From: Stigmatella aurantiaca DW4/3-1
GTDB taxonomy: Bacteria; Myxococcota; Myxococcia; Myxococcales; Myxococcaceae
Assembly (NCBI RefSeq): GCF_000165485.1
Contig: NC_014623.1
Location: 8,326,893-8,390,892 of the forward strand
Direction of reading: 5' to 3'
DNA: 64,000 bases
Shown: in pieces, positions 45,568 through 53,471 of the stretch
How the letters are laid out: each line of letters begins with the position of its first letter
Numbering within the stretch: position 1 is the first letter of the stretch
Position numbers and translations under genes: made by a program
The notes under the pieces: generated by a model
The model's database searches: none
Told to the model about the DNA's origin: nothing
Seen by the model: only the letters and a program-made list of their open reading frames with translations

Positions 45568-45926
45568 TGCGGCTGCACCCGGACCTGGCACACAGCTCCC
45601 CGAACGCTGAGGACCTCAGCCGTGTACTTGACGTTGGCGTGGGTGATGCACTGGATGAACTGCGGCAACGAGGGTGACGTGATGGCGCCCGCGACCGCAC
45701 CCGCCGACGTCTTGGCGACCAGCCGCCGGGGAGGGCCGAGCTCGAACACGACGTCCAGAACATCCCCGGCCCGGAGCCCTGAGATGACCGTGCGCTCGGG
45801 AGAGTTGAGGGTGGTCGTTTCCTGGATGTTGCATGCGTCGGGGATTCCGCCTCCTCTGCCGCCTCCGTCCTTGGGCTTGACCGGCCTTGGTTCAGGCCAC
45901 GACGGGCCGCTACTCCCCCCTGACAT
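45564..45926 (-). CDS. Small Gly/Pro-rich protein, first gene of the queC operon
   Basis: This 120-residue protein starts MSGGSSGPSWPEPRPVKPKD, a flexible Gly/Ser/Pro N-terminus followed by DGGGRGGGIPDACNI, then a beta-rich domain of about 80 residues (TVISGLRAGDVLDVVFEL, TAEVLSVRGAVCQVRV) that looks like a small barrel. No family is named. The ATG at 45926 has a very strong Shine-Dalgarno (GAGGAGG). In defence loci with QueC-like enzymes, small proteins with flexible Gly-rich N-termini accompany the QueC; a role as its target is speculation from that analogy. Confidence 0.75.
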   Translation of the reverse strand: MSGGSSGPSWPEPRPVKPKDGGGRGGGIPDACNIQETTTLNSPERTVISGLRAGDVLDVVFELGPPRRLVAKTSAGAVAGAITSPSLPQFIQCITHANVKYTAEVLSVRGAVCQVRVQPQ

Positions 45927-46075
45927 GCACTCCTCCTCGGGTAGGGCACGAAGCGACTGTTCGCGGCTCAAGATCTGGACCGAGCTCGCGAGCGCCTCGT
46001 GCGCTCATCTTTCTCGCGAAGATTAAGCTGCCTCGGCTGGGGCGGCCATACCACCAAAGTGGTAAGCTCTGAGCC

Positions 46076-46201
46076 TGCCCCAATCACGTGGCACTCCCTC
46101 AGTTGATGTGACCCCTGGACGCATTCGGACGGCTTCACGAATGCGGCTCGCCTGCCGCCGCTGGAACACACGAAGCGCGGGAGCGCCACGTAACCGGGGC
46201 A
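46076..46201. repeat. Second inverted repeat pair of the ISL3-end family
   Basis: Arms at 46076-46110 and 46167-46201 are inverted and related to those at 41701-41830, but more diverged. The two pairs bracket the integrase relic and the queC operon. The right arm ends 18 bases before the frameshifted gene at 46219. Confidence 0.55.
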
Positions 46202-46218
46202 AGCCCACCCTGGCGAAC

Positions 46219-46764
46219 ATGAACGAGGCCCTGAGAGAACTCGACGCAGCTCAGTCACTCCAGGAACTCGCCGAAGCGATCGAGCGCGCTCAGGAGCGCT
46301 TCGATGTCAAGACGCTCGCTGACGAGGCGGCGCAGCGCGAACAGGCCGCCTTGCGCCAGCGCCTCCAGGAGGAACTGCTCAAGGAGCCCACCCTGCCCCA
46401 CGATGAATCGCCGTCGGCATGTCCGAGGAACTCAAAGCCGTACGCAACTCCTTTGACTCCAGCACCGCCGAGGGCCGTGCTGCCATTGAGCAATTCGACA
46501 CCAAGTTCAAGGAGCTGGGCGGCAGCTCGGCGAAGCGGAAGACCTCTGCCAGGCGGCGAAGAACAATCCCGTGGACGGACTGGTGCCCAAGGTCATCTAC
46601 GACTTTCCGCTGGGTGTCAGCGAGGCGGTGGCCAAGGCGCTCAAGGCCATTGGCCGTGCGAAGGGCGTACAGCTCGAGGTCAGGGGCCAGTGCTTCCTGA
46701 CACGAAGGTGGTGCCCATTCCCGGTCGAACGCCATACGATTATGACGAGGCCATTGAGCGATGA
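46219..46764 (+). pseudogene. Frameshifted gene of unknown function
   Basis: Coherent protein segments succeed each other in different frames. They are MNEALRELDAAQSLQELAEA up to LKEPTLPHDE (frame 1), MSEELKAVRNSFDSSTAEGR up to KELGGSSAKRK (frame 3), NPVDGLVPKVIYDFPLGVSE up to AKGVQLEVRG (frame 2) and VLPDTKVVPIPGRTPYDYDE (frame 1 again). At least three single-base-type shifts are needed, near 46410-46420, 46540-46565 and 46685-46700. The original protein, about 180 residues, was helical at its N-terminus. I do not recognise the family. It sits 15 bases before 46780-47358, so the two were probably one operon, possibly a toxin-immunity type pair. Confidence 0.65.
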
Positions 46765-46779
46765 ACCGGAGGGTGGTGT

Positions 46780-47358
46780 GTGAGCGTACTCTGGGATGAC
46801 CTTGCCGCCGTGTTCTTTCTCTCGCGCGAGAAGCCCCCCACGCGCGAGCCCCTGGCGCGATTGGTGGCCCTTGCCGGAGTCCAGAATCCGCGGATGGACT
46901 CACGGGTCGAAGGCTTGCTCACGGGCACTTGGGCCGGGCTGGCCTGCGAGTGCTCCGTGGCCGAAAGGGAGGACTACCGGCTGCTGTGGATCAGCTTCGG
47001 GCAGGGTCTCTTTCGTGACCGGATCTCCCCCCGGCCAGACGACGAGCTGTTGGAGAGCGAGCCAGGGCTGCAGCTGGTCCATGCGTTCCGAGACACCTGT
47101 GATGCCCTTGCGGCCGATACTGGAATGCTGCTGACCCACAACTGGCAGGCGACCGATGAGTGGCTTGCGGAGCAGGAATGGGCGGTCGCGGGTTTGTTCT
47201 CGCTTCACCTGCGCTCGCTGGGAATCGGGCTCCTGTACCTGAACAGCGAGCGAGTACAGGCGCAGTCCTCCCAGCCCAGGCTTGATGCTCATGATCAGTT
47301 GCCGGCCCAGCGGGGCCGTCTCTACTTCTCTGGACGCGGGCGCGACCGCTGGCTGTGA
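46780..47358 (+). CDS. Hypothetical protein of the accessory island
   Basis: The 192-residue protein begins MSVLWDDLAAVFFLSREKPP at a GTG (46780) preceded by GGAGGGTGG. It has no signal peptide or membrane helix and no motif I recognise. Size, position directly behind a small broken gene and a mixed alpha/beta look are like polymorphic-toxin immunity proteins, but this is only a contextual guess. The frame is intact, unlike its upstream neighbour. Confidence 0.65.
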   Translation: MSVLWDDLAAVFFLSREKPPTREPLARLVALAGVQNPRMDSRVEGLLTGTWAGLACECSVAEREDYRLLWISFGQGLFRDRISPRPDDELLESEPGLQLVHAFRDTCDALAADTGMLLTHNWQATDEWLAEQEWAVAGLFSLHLRSLGIGLLYLNSERVQAQSSQPRLDAHDQLPAQRGRLYFSGRGRDRWL

Positions 47359-47370
47359 GCAGAGGCTCCG

Positions 47371-47418
47371 CAGGGCGGCGGGAAAGACAAAAGCCCAGGA
47401 GCTTCGCTAAACCCGCGA
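47371..47418. repeat. Partial duplicate of the tRNA-Pro terminator region
   Basis: This stretch (containing GACAAAAGCCCAGGAGCTTC) matches 48761-48815, downstream of the tRNA-Pro gene, in the same orientation with a few mismatches and short gaps. Only the first arm of the terminator stem is kept here. The two copies flank 1.4 kb holding the ISL3 transposase relic and toxin-antitoxin genes, and may be scars of an integration or duplication at the tRNA locus. Confidence 0.55.
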
Positions 47419-47554
47419 CGGCACACGCCTTTCGCTGAATTGTGAGTGAATCCGGGCACCTCAAGTCCATGGGGCAGTCCTCGCCAGTCCCGCCTGTCGC
47501 CCGGAGTCCCCTCCAGTCCTGGAGACATCTTGGGGACAGTAGACAGCTTGAGCC

Positions 47555-47582
47555 TGCCCCGGCTCTCCCGCACTTCGTGTGG
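47555..47582. repeat. Single ISL3-end repeat arm
   Basis: TGCCCC followed by GGCTCTCCCGCACTTCGTGT matches the left arms of the pairs at 41701 and 46076. Here it lies next to the C-terminal codons of the degraded ISL3-type transposase, which identifies the origin of the repeat family. Confidence 0.6.
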
Positions 47583-48245
47583 ATGACGCAGCGAGAAGGA
47601 CACAACGCCGCAGCAAATCGAAGCTGGCGCGTCCGTACATCTGACGCTTGAGGAACTTGAGCTTCGTGGCCTGTCCTTCCACCTGGGCATTGCTCCACGG
47701 CGTTGTGAGCGCGGCGCGGATCGCCTCCCCCTCCTGTTCAGCCCTGCGGCGAATGTCTCCACCGAGGGCACCCCGCCTGAGCGAGCCTCCCGGAGCCGTG
47801 TCTCAAAGGCTTTGCAAGAAGGATTCGGCTTGGCGGCGTGGGTGACGCCCCGTTCACGCACGAGGTGGTGGAATCGACGTGCCAGCGCGCTGACACGAGC
47901 GGCTTCCTCATCCTGCTCGAGGCGAACCAAGAGTAGGTGCATGAGTCTGTCGGCGTGGACTGACTGTCGCGGCGGGCACGTGGCGTCGAGCGTGCCGGGG
48001 CAGTCCGCCGTGTCTGGAGCCAGCGGTGAACTTGGCGCGAGGAGCCGGGATAGTCCTTGGCGCGAATCTCTCGCCAGAGAAGAAACGCATTCTCTCAACC
48101 CTCTGCATGCCGCCGCGCGAGGTGCTCCAGGTAAGGGTCGAGGAGGCTTGGCCCTGGGGCTCGAACAGCTCGTTCGGGAAAAGCCTCCGCGAGGGCATCC
48201 TTGCGCACCGTCCCCCGAGCCAGCTTCAGGGCACGGCGGGAAGCC
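47560..48245 (-). pseudogene. Degraded ISL3-family transposase
   Basis: Recognisable transposase pieces occur in order on the minus strand but in different frames: LARGTVRKDALAEAFPERA and DPYLEHLARRHAEG (helix-turn-helix and linker), ARVSALARRFHHLVRERGV with VPSVETFAAGL (end of the catalytic domain), and VEGQATKLKFLKRQMYGRAS with FDLLRRCVLL (ISL3 C-terminal signature). The DDE core between them is shortened and frameshifted. No intact terminal inverted repeats of a complete element were found, so it is an immobile relic. Confidence 0.75.
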
Positions 48246-48251
48246 GATGCT

Positions 48252-48481
48252 TCAACGCTGCCGCAATGGCCGCGCACGCTGGAGCCAATCCCCCGGCCGG
48301 CGGCGAACGTGCGCGACCGCGAGCACCACCACGAGTTCCTCCAGCACGAGGGTAGGGCAGCACGAATGGGAAGCGCTCCATGTGGAGCCGCCTCACGTCC
48401 ACGTCCCTCGGTCGCCCGCCAGACCACGGCCGCATCCACCTCACGGACAGCCTCGGGGTGGAGTTCGAGACGAACCTTCAC
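48252..48481 (-). pseudogene. Broken RelE/ParE-family toxin
   Basis: The gene starts at GTG 48481, overlapping the antitoxin stop (GTGA), with MKVRLELHPEAVREVDAAVV, the typical first helix of ParE/RelE toxins. The middle is lost or frameshifted. Later pieces in other frames read LHMERFPFVLPY and LEELVVVLAVAHVRRRPGDW, the conserved C-terminal strands of the same family, ending at 48252. The toxin is therefore inactive, while its antitoxin frame is intact. Confidence 0.75.
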
Positions 48482-48717
48482 CGCCGCTGATCGAGCCGGG
48501 CTCTGATGCGCTCCTCGACCTGTTCCAAGAGAACCGTCTGCACGCTCCCGTCAAGCACTTCACGAGCCCGGCGCTCCAGTTCCGCGGACCACTCGGCCTG
48601 AGCTTCTGGGTCCTCGGTCTCTGCTTCCAAGCTGAGCAGGAGTTTGTGGGCAACCTCGGCGCGCTCCTCGGGAGGGAGCCTCAGCACATCCGAGAGGAGG
48701 TCTTCCTTGGTCGCCAT
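48478..48717 (-). CDS. Addiction-module antitoxin-like protein
   Basis: This 79-residue acidic protein (MATKEDLLSDVLRLPPEERA, then LLLSLEAETEDPEAQAEW) matches the small addiction-module component family found upstream of ParE/RelE-type toxins. It is helical, with a wrap-around C-terminus expected to bind the toxin. ATG 48717 is chosen as the family start. The following toxin gene overlaps by four bases but is broken, leaving an orphan antitoxin. Confidence 0.8.
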   Translation of the reverse strand: MATKEDLLSDVLRLPPEERAEVAHKLLLSLEAETEDPEAQAEWSAELERRAREVLDGSVQTVLLEQVEERIRARLDQRR

Positions 48718-48778
48718 GGGGCAGAAGTTTAAGCCCTGCCCCATGCACGGACAACGAATGGAGGGCGGCGTGGGAAAA

Positions 48779-48827
48779 ACAAAAGCCCTGGAGCTTCTGC
48801 GGAAGACCGCGAAACCCCAGGGCTTTT
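48779..48827 (-). terminator. Rho-independent terminator of the tRNA-Pro gene
   Basis: A perfect 11-bp stem (AAAAGCCCTGG at 48781-48791 with CCAGGGCTTTT at 48817-48827) lies just downstream of the tRNA on the minus strand and continues into GTTTTTCCC, a T-rich tail. It therefore ends minus-strand transcription of the tRNA. Confidence 0.8.
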
Positions 48828-48829
48828 AA

Positions 48830-48906
48830 TGGTCGGGGAGACAGGATTTGAACCTGCGACCCCTTGGTCCCGAACCAAGTGCTCTACCAGGCTGAGCCAC
48901 TCCCCG
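48830..48906 (-). tRNA. tRNA-Pro (anticodon CGG)
   Basis: The 77-base cloverleaf reads on the minus strand CGGGGAGTGGCTCAGCCTGG at its 5' end. The acceptor stem CGGGGAG pairs with CTCCCCG, the anticodon stem CTTGG/CCAAG encloses the loop TTCGGGA (anticodon CGG, codon CCG), and the T arm contains GGTTCAAATCC. The discriminator A and the CCA end are encoded. It marks the right-hand edge of the accessory island. Confidence 0.95.
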
Positions 48907-49162
48907 GTCTCTTCCCTTCGCCTTGGTACTCCCTCGGGTCGGCGAAGTGCGGCGGATGTATCCGACCCGCCCGGCTGAGTCAACGCCCCAGGATCTGGTT
49001 TTCGTTCCGCCTTTTCGGCCCTTCCATCCTCTGGGTCATATAAGACCCAAGAGTGTCCCGTGACTCCACCGCGCCCCTCGCAACCGGCTGATTCTGTTCA
49101 GAACTCAACCGGGAATGCGGCTTGCTCTGGTTCATGGGGTCCCCTACTGCCTGACCCTGACC

Positions 49163-49555
49163 ATGCCCTCGCCCATCATCCTCATCTCCGACGATGAACC
49201 CCTTCTCATCTCCGCGCTCGCTCGCGAGGGGCGCCGCGCGGGGCTCACCTGCATCGGGGACAGCAGCGCGGAGAACGTCCTTTCCCTCGCCCGCCTGCAC
49301 CGCCCCGCCGTCATCATCCTCGACATTCACCAGCGCCTGGATGGACGGGATCTGCTCGCCCGGCTCAAGCAGGATCCAGACACCCGTCACTGCAAGGTCA
49401 TCATCCTCAGCGGCATCGAGGATCAGCACATGCGCCATCAGTGCTTCAAGCTCGGCGCCGACGCCTACGAGGTGAAGCCTTTCAACGCCACCTTCATGCC
49501 TCGCGTCGCCCGCATGGCCGCCGCCTGCATCGAGGCACTCGCCATCCCCGCCTGA
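49163..49555 (+). CDS. Single-domain response regulator
   Basis: The protein of about 130 residues is a stand-alone receiver domain: an acidic pair in ISDDEP, phosphoacceptor Asp in VIILDIHQRLDG near residue 55, Ser of ILSG and Lys of EVKPF. There is no output domain, so it would act through protein contacts like CheY or Spo0F-type proteins. ATG 49163 gives the standard receiver N-terminus; longer frames upstream lack similarity. No histidine kinase is adjacent. Confidence 0.88.
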   Translation: MPSPIILISDDEPLLISALAREGRRAGLTCIGDSSAENVLSLARLHRPAVIILDIHQRLDGRDLLARLKQDPDTRHCKVIILSGIEDQHMRHQCFKLGADAYEVKPFNATFMPRVARMAAACIEALAIPA

Positions 49556-49556
49556 G

Positions 49557-50210
49557 TCACGGCCGCAGCGAGGCAATCGCCTTCGCGTAGTCCTTCGCAC
49601 CGAACACGTGCGAGCCCGCCACCAGCACCGAGGCCCCGGCGTCCACCACCCGCCGCGCCGTCTCCTCGTTGATGCCCCCATCTACCTCGATGTCCGTGTT
49701 CAGCCCTCGCGCGTCCAGCATCGCCCGAAGCCGGCGCACCTTGTCCACGGACGCCTCGATGAAGCTCTGCCCCCCGAACCCTGGGTTCACGCTCATCACC
49801 AGCACCATCTCCACCTCTCCCAGCACCTCTTCAATCGCCGACAGGGGCGTGGCGGGATTGAGCACCACCGAGGGCTTCGCCCCCGCCTGACGGATCTGCT
49901 GCAGCGTCCGGTGCAGGTGCGGACTCGCCTCCACGTGCACCGTCAGCAGGTTCGCCCCCGCCTTCGCGAAGGCCTCGATGTACCGCTCGGGTTCGACAAT
50001 CATCAGGTGCACGTCCAGCGGCTTTGTCGCCACCCGCTTGATGGCCTGCACGATGACCGGCCCCAGCGTGATGTTCGGCACGAAACGGCCATCCATGACA
50101 TCCACGTGAATCCAATCCGCGCCCGCAGCCTCCACCGCGCGCACTTCCTCGGCCAAACGGCTGAAGTCACAGGACAACAGGGACGGAGAGATAAGAACTC
50201 GGCGGCTCAT
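49557..50210 (-). CDS. rpe: Ribulose-phosphate 3-epimerase
   Basis: This 217-residue TIM barrel interconverts D-ribulose 5-phosphate and D-xylulose 5-phosphate in the pentose-phosphate pathway. Signatures are [22 protein letters not shown] (catalytic Asp and metal His), [14 protein letters not shown] and EVDGGI with VAGSHVFG at the phosphate site. ATG 50210 has AGAGGGGAA upstream; the open frame extends far beyond but without similarity. It converges with the response regulator gene, one base apart, and diverges from the HD-GYP gene. Confidence 0.97.
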   Translation of the reverse strand: MSRRVLISPSLLSCDFSRLAEEVRAVEAAGADWIHVDVMDGRFVPNITLGPVIVQAIKRVATKPLDVHLMIVEPERYIEAFAKAGANLLTVHVEASPHLHRTLQQIRQAGAKPSVVLNPATPLSAIEEVLGEVEMVLVMSVNPGFGGQSFIEASVDKVRRLRAMLDARGLNTDIEVDGGINEETARRVVDAGASVLVAGSHVFGAKDYAKAIASLRP

Positions 50211-50390
50211 GATGGTTTCCCCTCTTAGCCGCTCCTGGTTTCCAGCGGTACCGGGCATTTCCTGCCTGTTCGGCGGTGGAGTTTTCAATCCCAGATGCAG
50301 GGAGGCAGCCAAGCAGGCTCCCCCCTTGGGCCTCGTGCTAGAAAGAGGCGTCTGCCCCAGAACACGCCTTTTCTTCGGAGTCGCTCCCAG

Positions 50391-51896
50391 GTGCTTTTCC
50401 AGTCTGACGACACCGCCCTTTCTCGCCGACTGCTGAAGCTCACGTCCCTGTTGGACGTGGCCAAAGCCATGAGCGCCGAGCGCGACCTCGATCTGCTGCT
50501 GCCCCTCATCCTCTATGAGGCCTCCAAGGTCGTGGAGGCCGATCGCTGCTCGCTCTTCATCATGGACCGCGAGCGCAATGAGCTGTGGAGCAAGGTCGCC
50601 CAGGGCTCCAAGAACGAGATCCGCCTGCCCGTGGGCAGCGGCATCGCCGGCCAGGTCGCCTCCACCGGCGCCGTCATCAACATCCCGGATGCCTACGCGG
50701 ACGAGCGCTTCAACCGCTCCTTCGACACCTCCAGCGGCTACCACACGCAGACCATCCTCTGCGTGCCCATGCGCGATGCCTCCGGTGACGTGACGGGCGT
50801 CATCCAGGCGCTCAACAAGCGCAATGGCCGCATCTTCGATGCCGAGGATGAGGAGCTGCTCCTGGCGCTCGGCGCCAACGCCGCCGGCGCCATCGAGAAC
50901 GCCCTCTTGCACGAGGAGATCAACCGTCTGTTCGAGGGCTTCGTCTCCGCCTCCGTCGTCGCCATCGAAGCCCGGGACCCGTCCACCGCCGGTCACTCCG
51001 AGCGCGTGGCCAACCTCACCGTGGCGCTCGCCCAGGCGCTCGAGCACACCGCCACCGGCCCCTACGCCAACATCCGCTTCTCGCCCATGGAGCTCCAGGA
51101 ACTGCGCTACGCCTCGCTGCTCCATGACTTCGGCAAGGTGGGTGTGCGCGAGGCCGTGCTGGTCAAGGCCGAGAAGCTCTACCCCCACGAGCTGGACATG
51201 CTGCGCGCCCGCTTCCAGGTGGCCCGCAAGGATCTCCAGCTCCAGAGCTACCGCCGCCGCATCGCCGCCGTGAAGCTGCGCGGCGATAAGGCCATGGCCG
51301 AAATCGAGGCCGAGGAGGAAGCCCGGCTCGGAGAGGAGCTCAAGCGTCTGGACGAGGTGCTCGAGTTCACCCTCGTCTGCAACCGCCCCACCGTGCTGGC
51401 GCAAGGGGGCTTCGAGCGGCTGCAGGATCTCGCCCAGCTCACCTACGCTGATGCCTTTGGACAGGACCGGCCGTTGCTCCAGCCGCAAGAGGTCCGCTCC
51501 CTCTCCATCACCCGCGGCACGCTCTCGCCCGACGAGCGCCGGGAGATCGAAAGCCACGTCGATCACACCTACCGCTTCCTCTCGCAGATTCCCTGGACGC
51601 GCACCCTGCGCCGCGTGCCGGAGATCGCCTACGCCCACCACGAGAAGCTCGACGGCACCGGCTACCCGCGCGCCATCCCCAGCAAGACCATCCCCGTGCA
51701 GTCCAAGATGATGGCCATCGCGGACATCTATGACGCGCTCACCGCGTCGGACCGGCCCTACAAGAAGGCCGTGCCCCACACGCTCGCGGTCGACATCCTC
51801 TCCCGGGAGGCCTCCTCCGGCCAGCTCGACCGGGACCTCCTCACGGTGTTCAACGAGGCGGAGATCGTCCGCAAGGTGATGAACCGCGCGAAGTAG
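50391..51896 (+). CDS. GAF/HD-GYP domain protein
   Basis: The 501-residue protein has an N-terminal GAF sensor ([18 protein letters not shown] to [15 protein letters not shown]) and a C-terminal HD-GYP-type phosphohydrolase: [10 protein letters not shown], the metal-binding [10 protein letters not shown], and [22 protein letters not shown] proteins degrade cyclic di-GMP. An insert of about 120 residues with a charged coiled-coil ([20 protein letters not shown]) splits the HD and GYP parts, which is unusual. GTG 50391 with upstream GGAG is the chosen start; an ATG at 50295 would add 32 unconserved residues. Confidence 0.88.
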   Translation: MLFQSDDTALSRRLLKLTSLLDVAKAMSAERDLDLLLPLILYEASKVVEADRCSLFIMDRERNELWSKVAQGSKNEIRLPVGSGIAGQVASTGAVINIPDAYADERFNRSFDTSSGYHTQTILCVPMRDASGDVTGVIQALNKRNGRIFDAEDEELLLALGANAAGAIENALLHEEINRLFEGFVSASVVAIEARDPSTAGHSERVANLTVALAQALEHTATGPYANIRFSPMELQELRYASLLHDFGKVGVREAVLVKAEKLYPHELDMLRARFQVARKDLQLQSYRRRIAAVKLRGDKAMAEIEAEEEARLGEELKRLDEVLEFTLVCNRPTVLAQGGFERLQDLAQLTYADAFGQDRPLLQPQEVRSLSITRGTLSPDERREIESHVDHTYRFLSQIPWTRTLRRVPEIAYAHHEKLDGTGYPRAIPSKTIPVQSKMMAIADIYDALTASDRPYKKAVPHTLAVDILSREASSGQLDRDLLTVFNEAEIVRKVMNRAK

Positions 51897-51935
51897 CCTC
51901 CCTCGCGCGGCCCGGGGCCCTCGGGCCCCCTCGCC

Positions 51936-53369
51936 TCAGCCCTGGATGGTGTGCAGGCGCAGGCTGTTGATCTTCCCTGGCTGTCCCACGGGCGCGCCAA
52001 AGACGATGACGATGCGCTCGCCCTTGCGCGCCAGTCCGCGCGCCAGCAGTTCCTCCTCCACGCGCTTCACCATCGCCTCGGTCTCCTGGATGGGCTCCAG
52101 CACCCGCGGCACCACGCCCCAGAGCAGCGCCAGGCGGCGGCGCACTTCCTGGTTCGGGCTGAACGCCACGATGGGGACCGCCGGCCGGTAGTGCGCCAGC
52201 AGCCGCGCCGTCACGCCCGACAGCGTGAACGCCGCGATGAGCGAAGCGCCGCTCGCCTGCGCCGCCTGGCACGCCACCCGGGCAATCACGTCCGGGAAGT
52301 GCGAGGGCACGCCGATGGGCCCATCCGGGATCCGGCCCAGCGACGACTGCGCCCGACCCGCCGACTCGGCCGCCAGGACGATGCGGTCCATCATCTGCAC
52401 CGACTCGATGGGGTAGCGGCCGCTGGCCGTCTCGCCCGAGAGCATGACCGCGTCCGCCCCGTCGAACACGGCGTTGGCCACGTCGCTGGCCTCCGCGCGC
52501 GTGGGGCGGGGGTTCTCGATCATCGAGTTGAGCATCTGCGTGGCCACGATGACCGGCAGGCCGCGCTGGTTGGAGCGCCGGATGATGTCCTTCTGGACGG
52601 CCGGCACCTCCTCGGGGGGAATCTCCACGCCCAGGTCGCCGCGCGCCACCATCACCCCGTCCGTCTTGTCCAGGATGGCGTCCAGCCGCGCGATGGCCTC
52701 CGGCTTCTCCAGCTTGGCGACGATGGGCACCTGCCGGCCCGCCTCCGCCATGGCCTGGCGCGCCAGCTCGATGTCCGCCGGCTGGCGAACGAAGGACAGC
52801 GCCAGGAAGTCCACGCCTTCCTTGATGCCGAAGACGAGGTCCTCGCGGTCCTTCGGCGTCAGCGCGTCGGCGCGCACCGCCACGCCCGGCAGGTTGATGC
52901 CCTTGTTGTTCTTCAGCGTGCCGCCGATGACGACCTGCGTGCGCAGGAGCTGCTTCTTGTCCGTCTCGAGGACCTTGAGCTCCAGCAGGCCGTCATCCAA
53001 GAGGATGCGGTCCCCGGGATTCACGTCCGCCGCCAGGTGCGCGTACGTGGTGGACACGATGTCGTCGTTGCCCTTCACGCTCTCGTCGGTGGTGATGGAA
53101 AAGATGGCGCCTTCCTTCAGCACCGTGCTGCCGGTGATGAAGCGGCCCGTGCGGATCTTCGGTCCTTGCAGGTCTCCGAGGATGCCCACCGCCTTGCGAA
53201 GCTTCAGCGAAGCCGCGCGGAGTTTGGCGATGTTCTCCGCGTGCTGCTCGTGACTGCCGTGGGAGAAGTTCAACCGGGCCACGTCCATGCCGGCCTCGAT
53301 GAGGGCCTCTAACATGTCCTGGCTCTGGCTGGCGGGACCAAGGGTGCAGACAATCTTTGCTCGTCGCAT
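51936..53369 (-). CDS. pyk: Pyruvate kinase
   Basis: The 477-residue enzyme catalyses the last step of glycolysis, phosphoenolpyruvate plus ADP to pyruvate plus ATP. It has the N-terminal barrel start KIVCTLGPAS, LNFSHGSHE, the signature AKLEKPEAI with the catalytic Lys, MVARGDLGVEIP, MLSGETASGRYP, and the C-terminal allosteric domain. ATG 53369 yields the canonical N-terminus; a GTG nine codons upstream is less likely. It appears monocistronic. Confidence 0.97.
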   Translation of the reverse strand: MRRAKIVCTLGPASQSQDMLEALIEAGMDVARLNFSHGSHEQHAENIAKLRAASLKLRKAVGILGDLQGPKIRTGRFITGSTVLKEGAIFSITTDESVKGNDDIVSTTYAHLAADVNPGDRILLDDGLLELKVLETDKKQLLRTQVVIGGTLKNNKGINLPGVAVRADALTPKDREDLVFGIKEGVDFLALSFVRQPADIELARQAMAEAGRQVPIVAKLEKPEAIARLDAILDKTDGVMVARGDLGVEIPPEEVPAVQKDIIRRSNQRGLPVIVATQMLNSMIENPRPTRAEASDVANAVFDGADAVMLSGETASGRYPIESVQMMDRIVLAAESAGRAQSSLGRIPDGPIGVPSHFPDVIARVACQAAQASGASLIAAFTLSGVTARLLAHYRPAVPIVAFSPNQEVRRRLALLWGVVPRVLEPIQETEAMVKRVEEELLARGLARKGERIVIVFGAPVGQPGKINSLRLHTIQG

Positions 53370-53471
53370 AAGGGCACGGAGGATGGGGGCGCGCACCGCG
53401 CTCGGTCAAGCATGCTGCGCACGTCCACCGCCCGGTAAAACGGTAAAAGGGCCTCCAGGCGGCCCAGGGCT

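Noticed and set aside
42372-45926. Complete type IV CBASS system
   Set aside because: QueC-like and OGG-like parts are present, but no CD-NTase, effector or TGT-like gene was found in the window.
41701-47582. CRISPR array in the repeat-bearing island
   Set aside because: Repeats are few, inverted and irregularly spaced, and no cas genes are present.
48729-48983. 84-codon frame across the tRNA-Pro gene
   Set aside because: It is a translation of the tRNA and its terminator, not a protein gene.
50211-51779. Long N-terminal extension of rpe
   Set aside because: The extended part is antisense to the HD-GYP gene; the ATG at 50210 has a ribosome site and the family N-terminus.
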